Translations under genes and position numbers: made by a program
Shown here: piece after piece, positions 34,503-43,652 of the stretch
Layout of the letters: every line of letters starts with the position of its first letter
How positions within the stretch are numbered: the first letter of the stretch is position 1
Source of the DNA: Cyclobacteriaceae bacterium
GTDB taxonomy: Bacteria; Bacteroidota; Bacteroidia; Cytophagales; Cyclobacteriaceae
Assembly: GCA_020436085.1 (NCBI GenBank)
Contig: JAGQYM010000011.1
Span: 32,665 to 96,664 of the forward strand
Direction: 5' to 3'
DNA: 64,000 nt
Notes under the pieces: model-generated
What the model saw: only the letters and a program-made list of their open reading frames with translations
What the model was told of the DNA's origin: nothing
Databases searched by the model: none

Positions 34503-36167
34503 ATGACGCTTAGCTCCCTCGCATTCTTCGCCATCCTCCCAATCCTCACAGCAGGAGTGATGCTCGTTGGATTCAAGTTGCCTGCGAAGACTACCATGCC
34601 AGTAGCATTTGTGATGACTGCGTTGATTGGTTTTTTCATCTGGGGCATTCCGTTCATTGACCTTATCGCGAGTTGCGTTCAAAGTGTGTTCATCACCTTT
34701 GATATCCTCTACATCATCTTTGCAGCTATCCTACTACTAAACCTCCTTACTCAGTCCGGAGCAATGACAGTCATAAGGAATGGCTTTTCGACTATTAGTA
34801 ATGATAGGCGCATTCAAGTAGTAATTATCGTGTGGCTTTTTGGATCGTTCATCGAAGGAGCCTCAGGCTTTGGAACTCCAGCAGCCATTGTAGCACCATT
34901 GCTCTTGGCGCTTGGTTTTCCTGCGCTGACTTCCGTGATGTTAGGCATGATGGTGCAGAGCACGGCCGTGACGTTCGGAGCGGTTGGAACACCAGTATTG
35001 GTAGGAATAAGAGGTGGATTATTGAGTCCTGGACTGGAAGCGCAGTTGGCCACACACGGTCTTACTTTCATGGATTACATCCAAAAGGTGACAGTGAACG
35101 TGGCGTATATGCATGCAATTGCCGGAACGATTATGCCAACATTGATGGTATGTATGATGACCCGATTCTTTGGGAAAAGTAAAAGTTGGAGAGAAGGTTT
35201 TAAAGTGTTGCCTTTCACGCTGTTAGGTGGATTGGCCTTCACTGTTCCTTATTTGATTACGGGCATTGTACTGGGGCCCGAATTTCCCTCGCTGTTGGGC
35301 TCAATGACCGGAATGGTGATTATGGTGTCTGTCGCTCGAGCTGGAATACTCCAACCAAAGGAGCCATGGGACTTCGAGTCCAAAGATCAATGGCCGGAAT
35401 CTTGGATGGGAAAACTTGATCCCAAAGATGATCAGTCTCACGCCCAGTCCCTGTCGCTGTTCAGATCCTGGACCCCTTATATAGTGGTCGTGGTTTTACT
35501 TGTAATTACCAGGCTCCCGCAATGGCCGTTGAAAGGTTTGTTGTCAACCGCAACAATCGAATGGAATAATATTCTAGGTTCTTCAATCAACGCTTCCAGC
35601 GCTCCGCTGTACCTGCCCGCCACGGTATTATTTGTAGTCGCCCTCATCACTATATGGTTACATAAGATGAGAGCTGAGCAAGTTTCCTCTGCATTCAAAA
35701 GTAGCTTCAGTATGATCTTCGGAGCCGGCTTTGTATTGCTGTTTGCCGTACCCATGGTACGAATCTATATCAACTCAGATGTTAACTTCAACGACTACAT
35801 GGGCATGCCTATCGCTATGGCCGAGTGGGTGGCCGTCAATGTGGGTAATGTCTATCCGTTGTTTGCACCCTCCGTAGGAGCGTTGGGTGCATTCATTGCC
35901 GGCAGCAACACAGTAAGTAATTTGATGCTAAGCCTTTTTCAATTTGGCGTGGCCGAACGCCTTATGATGTCCACCACTTTAATTGTAGCGTTGCAAGCCG
36001 TGGGCGCTGCTGCAGGCAACATGGTTGCCATTCACAATGTTGTGGCTGCCTCCGCCACAGTCGGGTATCTTGGCAACGAAGGCATTGTACTTCGAAAAAC
36101 AGTGCTACCCACCATCTACTATTTGACAATCGTTGGATTAATGGGATTGATTGCAGTTTCCCTTTAG
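34503..36167 (+). CDS. lctP: L-lactate permease family transporter
   Basis: A 554-aa inner-membrane transporter with about 12-14 hydrophobic segments. Family marks: FGSFIEGASGFGTPAAIVAPLLLALGF, with the G-F-GTP motif near residue 120, and GAIVGAFIAGSNTVS-like GALGAFIAGSNTVSNLM near 460. LctP members import lactate or glycolate with protons. It follows the 2-hydroxyacid dehydrogenase, so the two form an uptake-and-oxidation pair. Confidence 0.92.
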   Translation: MTLSSLAFFAILPILTAGVMLVGFKLPAKTTMPVAFVMTALIGFFIWGIPFIDLIASCVQSVFITFDILYIIFAAILLLNLLTQSGAMTVIRNGFSTISNDRRIQVVIIVWLFGSFIEGASGFGTPAAIVAPLLLALGFPALTSVMLGMMVQSTAVTFGAVGTPVLVGIRGGLLSPGLEAQLATHGLTFMDYIQKVTVNVAYMHAIAGTIMPTLMVCMMTRFFGKSKSWREGFKVLPFTLLGGLAFTVPYLITGIVLGPEFPSLLGSMTGMVIMVSVARAGILQPKEPWDFESKDQWPESWMGKLDPKDDQSHAQSLSLFRSWTPYIVVVVLLVITRLPQWPLKGLLSTATIEWNNILGSSINASSAPLYLPATVLFVVALITIWLHKMRAEQVSSAFKSSFSMIFGAGFVLLFAVPMVRIYINSDVNFNDYMGMPIAMAEWVAVNVGNVYPLFAPSVGALGAFIAGSNTVSNLMLSLFQFGVAERLMMSTTLIVALQAVGAAAGNMVAIHNVVAASATVGYLGNEGIVLRKTVLPTIYYLTIVGLMGLIAVSL

Positions 36168-36270
36168 TAGTCCAAATTTCCTCTTTCAGGTCAGTTTTAG
36201 CACTCATAACTATTCTCAAGGACAACGTAATGATTCCTTATTTTTCTTAAATTCATTACAAAGAAAGGCT

Positions 36271-36699
36271 ATGGACAAGCCGATTTGCATCGTAGTGTTT
36301 GCTTTGGTCGTGAGTTCGTGCACGACACCTCGCGAGGAAACCCATTGGAATGGTCTAATAAGCCAGGACGATAATTTTGGCATATCCAATTCTTACAAAA
36401 GCGATCTCAGGTGGACTCGAGTCGGAGATGAGATAACAGGAACCGGGTATTATGTGGCGCCTCAAGATACTGCAAGCCACGTACTGTACTCATTTGAGGG
36501 AAGAGTGGAAGGAGATACAATTCGCCTCAGAGAAACCGGAATTATCTATGGAACGGAAATCAAAGGTGAGTGGGTAACCAAAGACATAATATTGTGGTAT
36601 GCGAAAAACAGTAAAGACGAACTTTTAGGAACGTGGGTGGCCCAGAAAATACGGAGCATCGGTGGAAAGATGAAGTATACTCGGGTCACAGAAGATTAA
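36271..36699 (+). CDS. Small lipoprotein, unknown function
   Basis: A 142-aa protein starting at the ATG at 36271, with a lipobox (VSSC, Cys about residue 17). The mature part reads DLRWTRVGDEITGTGYYV ... LYSFEGRVEGDTIRLRETG, a simple beta-strand repeat that suggests a small barrel or sandwich. No family recognised. Its 3' end overlaps the only conventional start of the kinase gene by 67 bp, in another frame. Confidence 0.7.
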   Translation: MDKPICIVVFALVVSSCTTPREETHWNGLISQDDNFGISNSYKSDLRWTRVGDEITGTGYYVAPQDTASHVLYSFEGRVEGDTIRLRETGIIYGTEIKGEWVTKDIILWYAKNSKDELLGTWVAQKIRSIGGKMKYTRVTED

Positions 36700-38582
36700 T
36701 TGGAGTAATATTCATTACTCTCATTTTTATTTCTTCAGTAAATGCCCAGGGTATATCTTCAGACCAACTTACCTCTCTAGTCACCCTGATGCGAAGGGCT
36801 GCGAATTCAGGAAGCCCTGACTCTGTTCACTTTTTTGGGCAACGGGCAATCAAGATATGCAATGAGGTGGGAGACTCAGTGCAACTTGCTCAGACTTTTC
36901 AAAACATGGGTAACTCGTACTTCATCGCGAGCCAGTTTGACAGTTCTTATCGATATTACCAGCTATCTGCAGAAACGTTTGAGAGGCTTCAAAGGCGCAG
37001 AGACGCAGCATTTGTCTATAGACGATTAGGCACCAACTACAAAGGTGAATTACTCTTCACCGAAGCGTTACAAGCATTTCATAACTCACTTGAACTGTTC
37101 TATGAGCTTGGTGATTCTTTGGAAATGTCTTATTCCTACTCTTTTTTAGCTTCACTCAATAGATCTCAAGGGAACTACGATCTTTCCATTGAACAAGCAC
37201 AAATCGCCCACGGGATTGCCAGGTCAATGAAAGATGATGCTTTGATCGGTATGTCGCTATTGGAATCCGGATTGACCTATACAACCATAGGGATTTATGA
37301 TAGCGCACTGACCCAGGGAGAGACTGCGCTTAAGATTTTTGAAACTGGGAAGTATGGATTTGGAAAAGTGGAGTCGCAGCTATTGATTATCAAAGCCTAT
37401 ATCGGACTCAATAATTACACCAAAGCGGAACAGCTGGCCCTAAAGTATTTAAGTACAGCGGAGAACTCGGGCAATTTAGGGAGTCAATCAGATGGAAGAC
37501 TCTTCCTTGGAAAGGCGATGGTCCTGAATGGAAAATATGAGGAAGGGCTTAGGGAACTGAACAACGCTATTGTTCTTGCCAGAAGAATGAACTACACAGA
37601 AAAGATAATGGAAGCGGAACGACTGCTCTCTATTTGTTACGAACGCCTTGAGATGCCGAAGGAAGCATTTGATCACTTGTCAAACTATGTGACCCTGCGC
37701 GATTCTGTGTTCTATACAGAGAAGTCCAGGGAGATTGAAAAACTGCAAGCTCAGTTTTCACTAAAGAACAAACAAAGAGAGATTGAACAGCTTAGGGTGG
37801 CATCAGAGCTTAAGGACTTGCGATTGCAACAGTCTAGAAACAGGATCTTACTCGTGATGGTAATGGCCATCGCGGTGATCGCCATCGTCCTGTTATTTTA
37901 CAATCGAAAAATACTGAAGCAACGTATCAGCTTTGCAGAAGAGCGAGAGAAACTACAGAAGAGCCGCTTTCAGGCTGTAATTGATGCTGAAGAAAAAGAG
38001 CGAAAGAGGATAGCCCGCGAACTACACGATGGCATTGGCCAACAATTGGGAGGACTGAGAATTAAACTTCAAAATATTGAAGCTAATATTACCGACAGCC
38101 CGGTAAAGACCAGCCTTGAGCAACTCAAAGGGATTGTAAACAACACAGCAACAGACGTGAGAACAATTTCACACCAAATGATGCCACGCGCCCTTACGGA
38201 AGTGGGTCTTGGACCGGCCATGAGAGACGTTTTAGAGAGCAGCCTTGGGGCAAGTAACATTAACTTTCAATTCGATAATTTAGCTGACGGTACCCGATAC
38301 TCAGAGCAGGTGGAAATATCAATTTACAGGATACTTCAGGAGTTGATCAATAATATTATCAAGCATTCGCAGGCTTCAGATGTTTCCGTACAACTATTTA
38401 GTCTGTCAGGTCGACTTGTAATGACTGTGCAAGACAATGGTATCGGGATGGAACAAAATGGATCTGACGGACAGGGGTTGTTGAATATCAAACAGCGATC
38501 AGAGATATTAGGTGGAAATGTGTTGTTTGAGTCGGGGAAAGAAGGCGGGGTTGTGTGCACCGTTAGCATACCCATTTCATGA
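36633..38582 (+). CDS. TPR-type membrane histidine kinase (HisKA_3)
   Basis: Up to 649 aa. Periplasmic TPR repeats fill about residues 60-400, a coiled coil follows (EIEKLQAQFSLKNKQREIEQL), then one transmembrane helix (about 412-433, ILLVMVMAIAVIAIVLLFY), a HisKA_3 domain with His465 in ARELHDGIGQQLGG, and an HATPase domain. The kinase is paired with the NarL-type regulator that starts inside its stop (ATGA). The start is uncertain: the signal peptide begins about residue 20 (RRLIGVIFITLIFISSVNA), and the only in-frame conventional start codon is GTG at 36633, deep inside the preceding lipoprotein gene. An ATT or ATA start near 36699-36708 is possible. Confidence 0.9.
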   Translation: MGGPENTEHRWKDEVYSGHRRLIGVIFITLIFISSVNAQGISSDQLTSLVTLMRRAANSGSPDSVHFFGQRAIKICNEVGDSVQLAQTFQNMGNSYFIASQFDSSYRYYQLSAETFERLQRRRDAAFVYRRLGTNYKGELLFTEALQAFHNSLELFYELGDSLEMSYSYSFLASLNRSQGNYDLSIEQAQIAHGIARSMKDDALIGMSLLESGLTYTTIGIYDSALTQGETALKIFETGKYGFGKVESQLLIIKAYIGLNNYTKAEQLALKYLSTAENSGNLGSQSDGRLFLGKAMVLNGKYEEGLRELNNAIVLARRMNYTEKIMEAERLLSICYERLEMPKEAFDHLSNYVTLRDSVFYTEKSREIEKLQAQFSLKNKQREIEQLRVASELKDLRLQQSRNRILLVMVMAIAVIAIVLLFYNRKILKQRISFAEEREKLQKSRFQAVIDAEEKERKRIARELHDGIGQQLGGLRIKLQNIEANITDSPVKTSLEQLKGIVNNTATDVRTISHQMMPRALTEVGLGPAMRDVLESSLGASNINFQFDNLADGTRYSEQVEISIYRILQELINNIIKHSQASDVSVQLFSLSGRLVMTVQDNGIGMEQNGSDGQGLLNIKQRSEILGGNVLFESGKEGGVVCTVSIPIS

Positions 38583-39217
38583 TTAAGGTATTCATTGTTG
38601 ATGACCATCAACTCATTATTGATGGCCTGATGGAAATGCTGGCCACAGAGAGTGATATAGAAGTCTTAAGCACAGCGAGAGATGGTAACGAAGCGATCAT
38701 CAAAATCCCCATTATTAGACCCGATGTCGTGTTGCTTGATCTTGACATGCCTGGAAAAAATGGATTTGAGGTGCTGGAAGTACTGCGAGAACGACACCAG
38801 GAGATCTGCTTCGTAATCTTGAGTATGCACCTCGAGAAAGCGCTGATGGAGAAAGCAATACGCCTTGGAATCCATGGGTACCTACCCAAGACGGTAGACA
38901 AGAGTGAGTTGGTACAGGCCATTAGAAAAACCCATTCAGGAGGGAGACACTTCTCGGCAGATGTAACGCTTGGGCTGGCCCACGAATCTAATCTTCCATC
39001 CACAGCCTCTCCATTTTTACTAGCCGATCTCTCCGATCGGGAAAGAGAGATATTAAAGGAGCTTGCACTTGGTCATAGCAGTAAGGTAGTATCTGATAAC
39101 CTGAACATTTCTCATTACACGGTAGAAACGCATCGAAAGAACATCATGCGGAAACTTGACGCACATAGCGTGGCAGATCTCGTTCGGATTGCCTTTAAAA
39201 GTGGACTAATCAGCTAA
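38579..39217 (+). CDS. NarL/LuxR-family response regulator
   Basis: A 212-aa protein with receiver at residues 1-120 (Asp8-Asp9, phosphoacceptor Asp54 in VVLLDLDMPG, Lys in YLPKTV) and a LuxR-type helix-turn-helix at about 147-207 (LSDREREILKELALGHSSKVVSDNLNISHYTVETH). It overlaps the kinase gene by 4 bp (ATGA), so the pair is co-translated. A perfect 18-bp palindrome 11 bp after its stop (39229-39246) is a possible target. Confidence 0.94.
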   Translation: MIKVFIVDDHQLIIDGLMEMLATESDIEVLSTARDGNEAIIKIPIIRPDVVLLDLDMPGKNGFEVLEVLRERHQEICFVILSMHLEKALMEKAIRLGIHGYLPKTVDKSELVQAIRKTHSGGRHFSADVTLGLAHESNLPSTASPFLLADLSDREREILKELALGHSSKVVSDNLNISHYTVETHRKNIMRKLDAHSVADLVRIAFKSGLIS

Positions 39218-39228
39218 CATCTTCAAAA

Positions 39229-39246
39229 ATACCCTGATCAGGGTAT
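39229..39246 (+). promoter_or_regulatory. 18-bp perfect palindrome ATACCCTGATCAGGGTAT
   Basis: It lies in the 236-bp gap between the NarL-type regulator and the ankyrin gene. It can be read as a dimeric protein-binding site, or as a 7-bp stem with a 4-nt loop. It lacks a T run afterwards, so an operator is preferred over a terminator. Confidence 0.45.
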
Positions 39247-39402
39247 CAAAATGGCCGAAGGAGTGTATTCCTCAGCGCCATGTCTATCAACACCTTTACA
39301 TCGCACAAATCATTAAAAGGGAAAACACTGTCCACCTTCTGAACTGGGTGTGCCTTGTACAAACGCTATTGCAAGGAACCTGATGGTGATTTGTGCGCCA
39401 TC

Positions 39403-39426
39403 GCCCCCGCTCGTTAGAGTGGGGGC
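39403..39426 (+). terminator. GC-rich hairpin, terminator or leader structure
   Basis: A 10-bp stem (GCCCCCGCTC with GAGTGGGGGC, one G-T pair) and GTTA loop, 28 bp before the ankyrin gene. Position after the kinase/regulator pair suggests a terminator, though only TTACTT follows; it could also be a 5' leader hairpin of the ankyrin gene. Confidence 0.45.
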
Positions 39427-39453
39427 TTACTTAAACCAAAAAATAATACACCC

Positions 39454-40908
39454 ATGAAAAAGCATTTCAACCTCAAAATGGTAACTGGGTTAGCTGTTCT
39501 AATCCTATTACCACACCTGTCCGTATTTGCCGGACCCAACGAAGATTTGTTTTCTGCTTGTAAGAGTGGAAACCTTAGCGGAGTTGAGTCTGCACTTAAG
39601 GCGGGGGCGGATGCCAACGCCATTGATGCATCTGGAAACTCTGTTCTTGCCAATGCATTCTTTTGGCCTGAGATTACCAAACTATTGCTGAGCAAGGGAG
39701 CAAATCCAAATGGTGGAAAATATCCAGCGATAATCCAGGCGGCAAATAATTATTCGGTCGAAGTAATGGATCTGCTATTGGCAGCTGGTGCAGACCCAAA
39801 TGCACCGGGAGAAATAGCAAGCCCTGCGATGAAAGCTGTTTATGACCAGATCAAAAACCTGGAGGATCAGGCAAAAAGTGCTAAAGGAAAATCCAAGAAG
39901 ATATTTGAAGATGCGGTTGCCAATCTGAAAGCGCAGTATGGTGATGGAACCACCGGAGGCGTGAAAGTGTATGCAATTAACCAGGCCGTTCAGCAAAGCA
40001 ATTGTGCTCCTTGTATTGAAAAACTCTTGACCAAAGGTGCAAAGATGGACCTGGCTGCAGGTCAGCCTCTCATTCACATCTGGGCGAGCTTCGCTATGAC
40101 GGCAGCAGAACGAAAGGATGCGTTTGCAAAAGGAAAGGCTGTGATAGAGGGTACCTATGGCATTAAGACACCAGATTGGTATGGCAACTTGCCCTCCGAT
40201 AGAAACAAAGAATCAGAAGATATTTTAAGATTGTTAATTGTGGCAGGCTCTGATGTAAATCAGCTCAACGCCCAAGGCAAAACACCACTGCATGTGGCGT
40301 TGGCCGGAGGCATAGGAGTTAAGGACCATGCGATGACAGCACTGCTAAAGAATGGTGCCGATATATCAATAGAAGATCCTGAGTTTGGAAAGTGTTTTAC
40401 AATGGCTGCGCGTACCGGACTTGTTGAAGTCGCCAAGTTAATGGTGTCTAAAGGTGCTGACATCGGGGAGACGTCAAAAATTATGGACATGACGCAAGGG
40501 CAACGCTTGAATGGCGCGACTCCGCTGATCGCAGCTACTATTAACAATCATCTCGATATGGTGAAGTATTTAGTGGCCATCGGTGCAAGCATTAAAGAGG
40601 ATGCCGAAGGTTTTAGCTATAATATTTACACAGGATGCGCAACTGGCGTGAAGAATAAATCTGCTATTTATTTTGCTGTGGACAACAGGAATATGGACAT
40701 CATAAAATTTATGGTGGAAGAAAGCGGCCTTAAGTGGTACAGACCAATGAAAATCAATCAGCTCAAGCAGGAGTTTGTTTCGCAAGCCGGAAATCTCAAG
40801 ATCACGACAACCAAATGTTATAGTGACGGTGAGTACAAGCCAAGCGCCTACGCGAAGAAAATGGAGTTGAAGGATATCGCAGGTTATCTGAAGGACCATG
40901 ACCTATAG
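39454..40908 (+). CDS. Exported ankyrin-repeat protein
   Basis: A 484-aa protein with a signal peptide (cut near VFAGP, residue 25). Ankyrin repeats are visible at about residues 28-120 (NLSGVESALKAGADANAIDASGNSVLANAF) and 235-390 (GKTPLHVALAGGIGV, LMVSKGADIGE, GATPLIAATINNHLDMVKYLVAIGA). It presumably acts as a periplasmic binding scaffold. It is 21 bp upstream of an outer-membrane protein gene, and the two may be one operon. Confidence 0.88.
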   Translation: MKKHFNLKMVTGLAVLILLPHLSVFAGPNEDLFSACKSGNLSGVESALKAGADANAIDASGNSVLANAFFWPEITKLLLSKGANPNGGKYPAIIQAANNYSVEVMDLLLAAGADPNAPGEIASPAMKAVYDQIKNLEDQAKSAKGKSKKIFEDAVANLKAQYGDGTTGGVKVYAINQAVQQSNCAPCIEKLLTKGAKMDLAAGQPLIHIWASFAMTAAERKDAFAKGKAVIEGTYGIKTPDWYGNLPSDRNKESEDILRLLIVAGSDVNQLNAQGKTPLHVALAGGIGVKDHAMTALLKNGADISIEDPEFGKCFTMAARTGLVEVAKLMVSKGADIGETSKIMDMTQGQRLNGATPLIAATINNHLDMVKYLVAIGASIKEDAEGFSYNIYTGCATGVKNKSAIYFAVDNRNMDIIKFMVEESGLKWYRPMKINQLKQEFVSQAGNLKITTTKCYSDGEYKPSAYAKKMELKDIAGYLKDHDL

Positions 40909-40929
40909 CAAACAACAACACCCAAGAAA

Positions 40930-41763
40930 ATGAGAACTTTACATATCAAGCTTCTTCTGGTGATGTTTATTCTCTTGTTCACCACGAATGCAATTGCTCA
41001 ACTTGATGAAATCATTAATCGGGAACATAGCTTTGGTATTTTCATGTATACCACAAATCAAAGTCAAAAGGCTTATGAGATTGAACAGCAAACTGACCCG
41101 GCATACGCACTAGATCAAAACAACAAATACAAAGTAAGCCGAATTGGTCTGGGTTTTAATTTTCAACGATACCGGGGTGGAAAGGGAGAGAGAAATGTTT
41201 GGTACGGCAACAGACTGGCTTTCGACCTTCTGACAAGTGTTTGGGCACATATCATTAACAGAGAAAATAAAATTGATGCCCTCAATGATTTCGTAATCAC
41301 AAGCGGCTTCCTCGGTAACTTCGGTATGGGCTGGAATATTTTGTCAGTTGACGATAAATACCGAGTCATGTTGGGCGGACATCTTGCAGATTACGCTATT
41401 TCTTCCAAATACTATGTCACAGCAAATGAAGGATTCTCAGATCAAATAGATTTTGGAGACGGTTTGGCAGGAACCTATGTCGGTGTTGGACCAGACATTA
41501 TTATCTCATACGCCTTAAATAATAAATTCGCCATCAACGTTCCTTTTTCATACACATTTTCTCTCGCCCCCTATAGTCAGGGCAATAGGGATTTATTGCC
41601 ATCATATTTTCAAGAGATCAAACCCGGCATTTTGAATTGTGGCATCGAGGTGATGAGCAAGTGGGGCATTTTTCTGGGACTGGATTATATCAAGCCACTA
41701 ACGAGTCACCCGTCAAAACTTTCTCGACTTGATTTTCAACTGGGTTATCGTGCACGGAGGTAA
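40930..41763 (+). CDS. Outer-membrane beta-barrel protein, unknown function
   Basis: A 277-aa protein with a signal peptide (residues 1-23, cut after NAIA). The mature sequence is made of alternating amphipathic strands (VSRIGLGFNFQRY, YRVMLGGHLADYA, INVPFSYTFSLAP, LDFQLGYRARR). No domain recognised. It is followed by a strong terminator, so the ankyrin/beta-barrel pair ends here. Confidence 0.75.
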   Translation: MRTLHIKLLLVMFILLFTTNAIAQLDEIINREHSFGIFMYTTNQSQKAYEIEQQTDPAYALDQNNKYKVSRIGLGFNFQRYRGGKGERNVWYGNRLAFDLLTSVWAHIINRENKIDALNDFVITSGFLGNFGMGWNILSVDDKYRVMLGGHLADYAISSKYYVTANEGFSDQIDFGDGLAGTYVGVGPDIIISYALNNKFAINVPFSYTFSLAPYSQGNRDLLPSYFQEIKPGILNCGIEVMSKWGIFLGLDYIKPLTSHPSKLSRLDFQLGYRARR

Positions 41764-41795
41764 TCATTTGCTGACTTGACGAAGTCAAATTGAAG

Positions 41796-41829
41796 ATGAG
41801 CAGTCAACGCAAGGTGGCTGCTCATTTTT
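41796..41829 (+). terminator. Intrinsic terminator
   Basis: An 11-bp stem (41796-41806 with 41815-41825, one G-T pair; core ATGAGCAG/CTGCTCAT) followed by TTTT, 33 bp after the stop of the outer-membrane protein gene. Confidence 0.8.
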
Positions 41830-41888
41830 CTACCAATGGTCAGGGTTAACTAATTTGTTTTGCCAACTTTGAACAAATTGTTAACCCA

Positions 41889-43283
41889 ATGAAAAGGAAT
41901 CTCGCACTCTTTGCTCTTTTGTGCATCTTTCAAGCCACATTAGCCCAACTCAACCAGCAGCTCTTTGATCAATACGATAAGTACAACGAGAAGTCTATCA
42001 CCACCAGGCGTTTCAAACATGATGATATCATGGCACAACTGGATAGGTTAGGAAGTGCCTTCAGGGTGAAACAAGTGGGAACCTCAGTGGAGGGCAGAGC
42101 GATCAAGCTGGTGAGCTACGGTAATGGACCTGTTAATGTCTTAATGTGGTCGCAAATGCATGGTGATGAAACCACGGCTACCCGCTCGCTGCTCGATGTG
42201 TTTCACTGGCTGGCGGCTGATGATGAGTTCAATGCTGTGCGTAACAAGATCAAATCATCGATCACATGGCATTTCATTCCCATGCTCAACCCCGATGGTG
42301 CTTCGCGATTCACGAGAAGAAATCATTATGGCATAGATATTAATAGAGATGCACTGCGTCAGCAAACACCAGAAGGCAGAACACTGAAACGCGTGCGTGA
42401 CAGTCTCAATGCCGACTGGGGTTTCAACTTGCATGATCAGGGAAGAGGCACATCGGTGGAAGGCAAAGCCCCCGGCACGATCAGCTTGCTGGCACCTGCC
42501 TACGATCACGAGAAAACTGTAAATGAAAAGCGTGGCGATGCCATGCAACTTACCCGCCACATGTTCAACCAGATCACGAGCTATATTCCTGGTCAAATTG
42601 GTATCTATGACGATACCTTCGAACCACGTGCCTTTGGTGACAACATCCAAAAGTGGGGTACCCGCACTATCCTCATCGAGTCGGGGGGATTTGAAGACGA
42701 CTGGGAAAAACAATTCATACGGAAACTGAATTTCATATTGCTGGTCACAGCGGCAGATGCTATTGCCAACAAAACCTATGAGAAGACACTCGTAAAAGAC
42801 TATAATAAAATTCCGCGCAACGGTGAAGGTCGCATCCGGGATATCATTTTGCGCAGGGTTAACTTCGAAGGACTTGTACGCGATGTGGCCCTCGACAGGA
42901 GAGAGACCGACTGTCCAGACTACCGACATTATTATGCCACCGCTTTCGTACAGGACCTTGGTGACCTGAGTACCTCCAACGCCTACGTGGATTTTGATAC
43001 CGAAGGTTATGAGATCAGGCCAGGTAAGGTATACGAACAGGAGCTTGCCCACCTGGGGCAGTTACAGTCACTCGACACCGACAAACTTTGGAAGGAAGGC
43101 TACACAGATTTCATCGTAAGGGAAGGCTTCGATCCGTTTGAGTCGAAGTATCCATTTAGCGTTCATGAAAGACGCCCTCAGTCTAACACCGAAATAAGAA
43201 TGGGAGGGAACCCGTCTTTGTTATTGATCAAGGATGGTAAGATTGCCTACATGTTGGTGAATGGGATCTTGCGTAAGATGTGA
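41889..43283 (+). CDS. Secreted M14 zinc carboxypeptidase
   Basis: A 464-aa protein with signal peptide (cut near LAQ, residue 19). The zinc motif is HGDE (H-x-x-E) in SQMHGDETTATRSLL, the third ligand is the His of GFNLHDQG, and the catalytic Glu is in ILIESGG. The catalytic domain covers about residues 40-320; the remaining 140 residues form an accessory beta domain. Family enzymes remove C-terminal residues from peptides or cell-wall fragments. A 650-bp gene-poor region follows. Confidence 0.9.
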   Translation: MKRNLALFALLCIFQATLAQLNQQLFDQYDKYNEKSITTRRFKHDDIMAQLDRLGSAFRVKQVGTSVEGRAIKLVSYGNGPVNVLMWSQMHGDETTATRSLLDVFHWLAADDEFNAVRNKIKSSITWHFIPMLNPDGASRFTRRNHYGIDINRDALRQQTPEGRTLKRVRDSLNADWGFNLHDQGRGTSVEGKAPGTISLLAPAYDHEKTVNEKRGDAMQLTRHMFNQITSYIPGQIGIYDDTFEPRAFGDNIQKWGTRTILIESGGFEDDWEKQFIRKLNFILLVTAADAIANKTYEKTLVKDYNKIPRNGEGRIRDIILRRVNFEGLVRDVALDRRETDCPDYRHYYATAFVQDLGDLSTSNAYVDFDTEGYEIRPGKVYEQELAHLGQLQSLDTDKLWKEGYTDFIVREGFDPFESKYPFSVHERRPQSNTEIRMGGNPSLLLIKDGKIAYMLVNGILRKM

Positions 43284-43398
43284 GAACGGTAAGCGGTGGG
43301 CCGTAAGCGGTTACCCGGTGGTACCGGCCAAGTACCAAGGCGCTGTCTCGTTCCTACATTCGCTCCTGCGGAAGTCACAAGAGCAGCGATCAACGCTG

Positions 43399-43652
43399 AC
43401 ATTGCCCTGCATGACACTCACATTGGAGTGTGTGACGCTCACATTGGTGTGGATGTCGCTCACCATCGTGGTGTGTGACATTGATATCGCAGTGAATAAC
43501 GTTGGAACGCTGGTGTGTGACACTCACATCGGTGTGGATGTCGCCCACCATCGCGGTGTATGACATTGATATCGCAGTATATGACGCTGCAAGCGTAGTG
43601 TGCGACACTCACATCTTAGTGGATGCCGTTCATATTGGAGTGTACGGGAGTC
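43399..43652 (+). repeat. Degenerate 21/22-bp minisatellite, 12 units
   Basis: Twelve units tile this stretch without gaps: ten of 21 bp and two of 22 bp (43462-43483 and 43547-43568). A typical unit is ACATTGGAGTGTGTGACGCTC. Units pair into a higher-order repeat: 43428-43512 matches 43513-43597 with an 85-bp offset at about 80-85% identity. Differences often fall at every third base (ATT/ATC, GCT/GCC, CGT/CGC, GTG/GTA), which hints at a coding past, but the 22-bp units break the frame and stop codons follow. Translated, the units give a heptapeptide like H-I-G-V-C-D-A. Confidence 0.85.

Noticed and set aside
42255-43052. 265-codon open frame antisense to the M14 carboxypeptidase
   Set aside because: It is long for chance, but the plus-strand frame carries the complete zinc site and signal peptide, and the antisense translation has no recognisable features.
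43399-43652. Possible CRISPR array
   Set aside because: Units of 21/22 bp follow one another directly without spacers, are degenerate, and no cas genes occur in the window. It is a tandem repeat.
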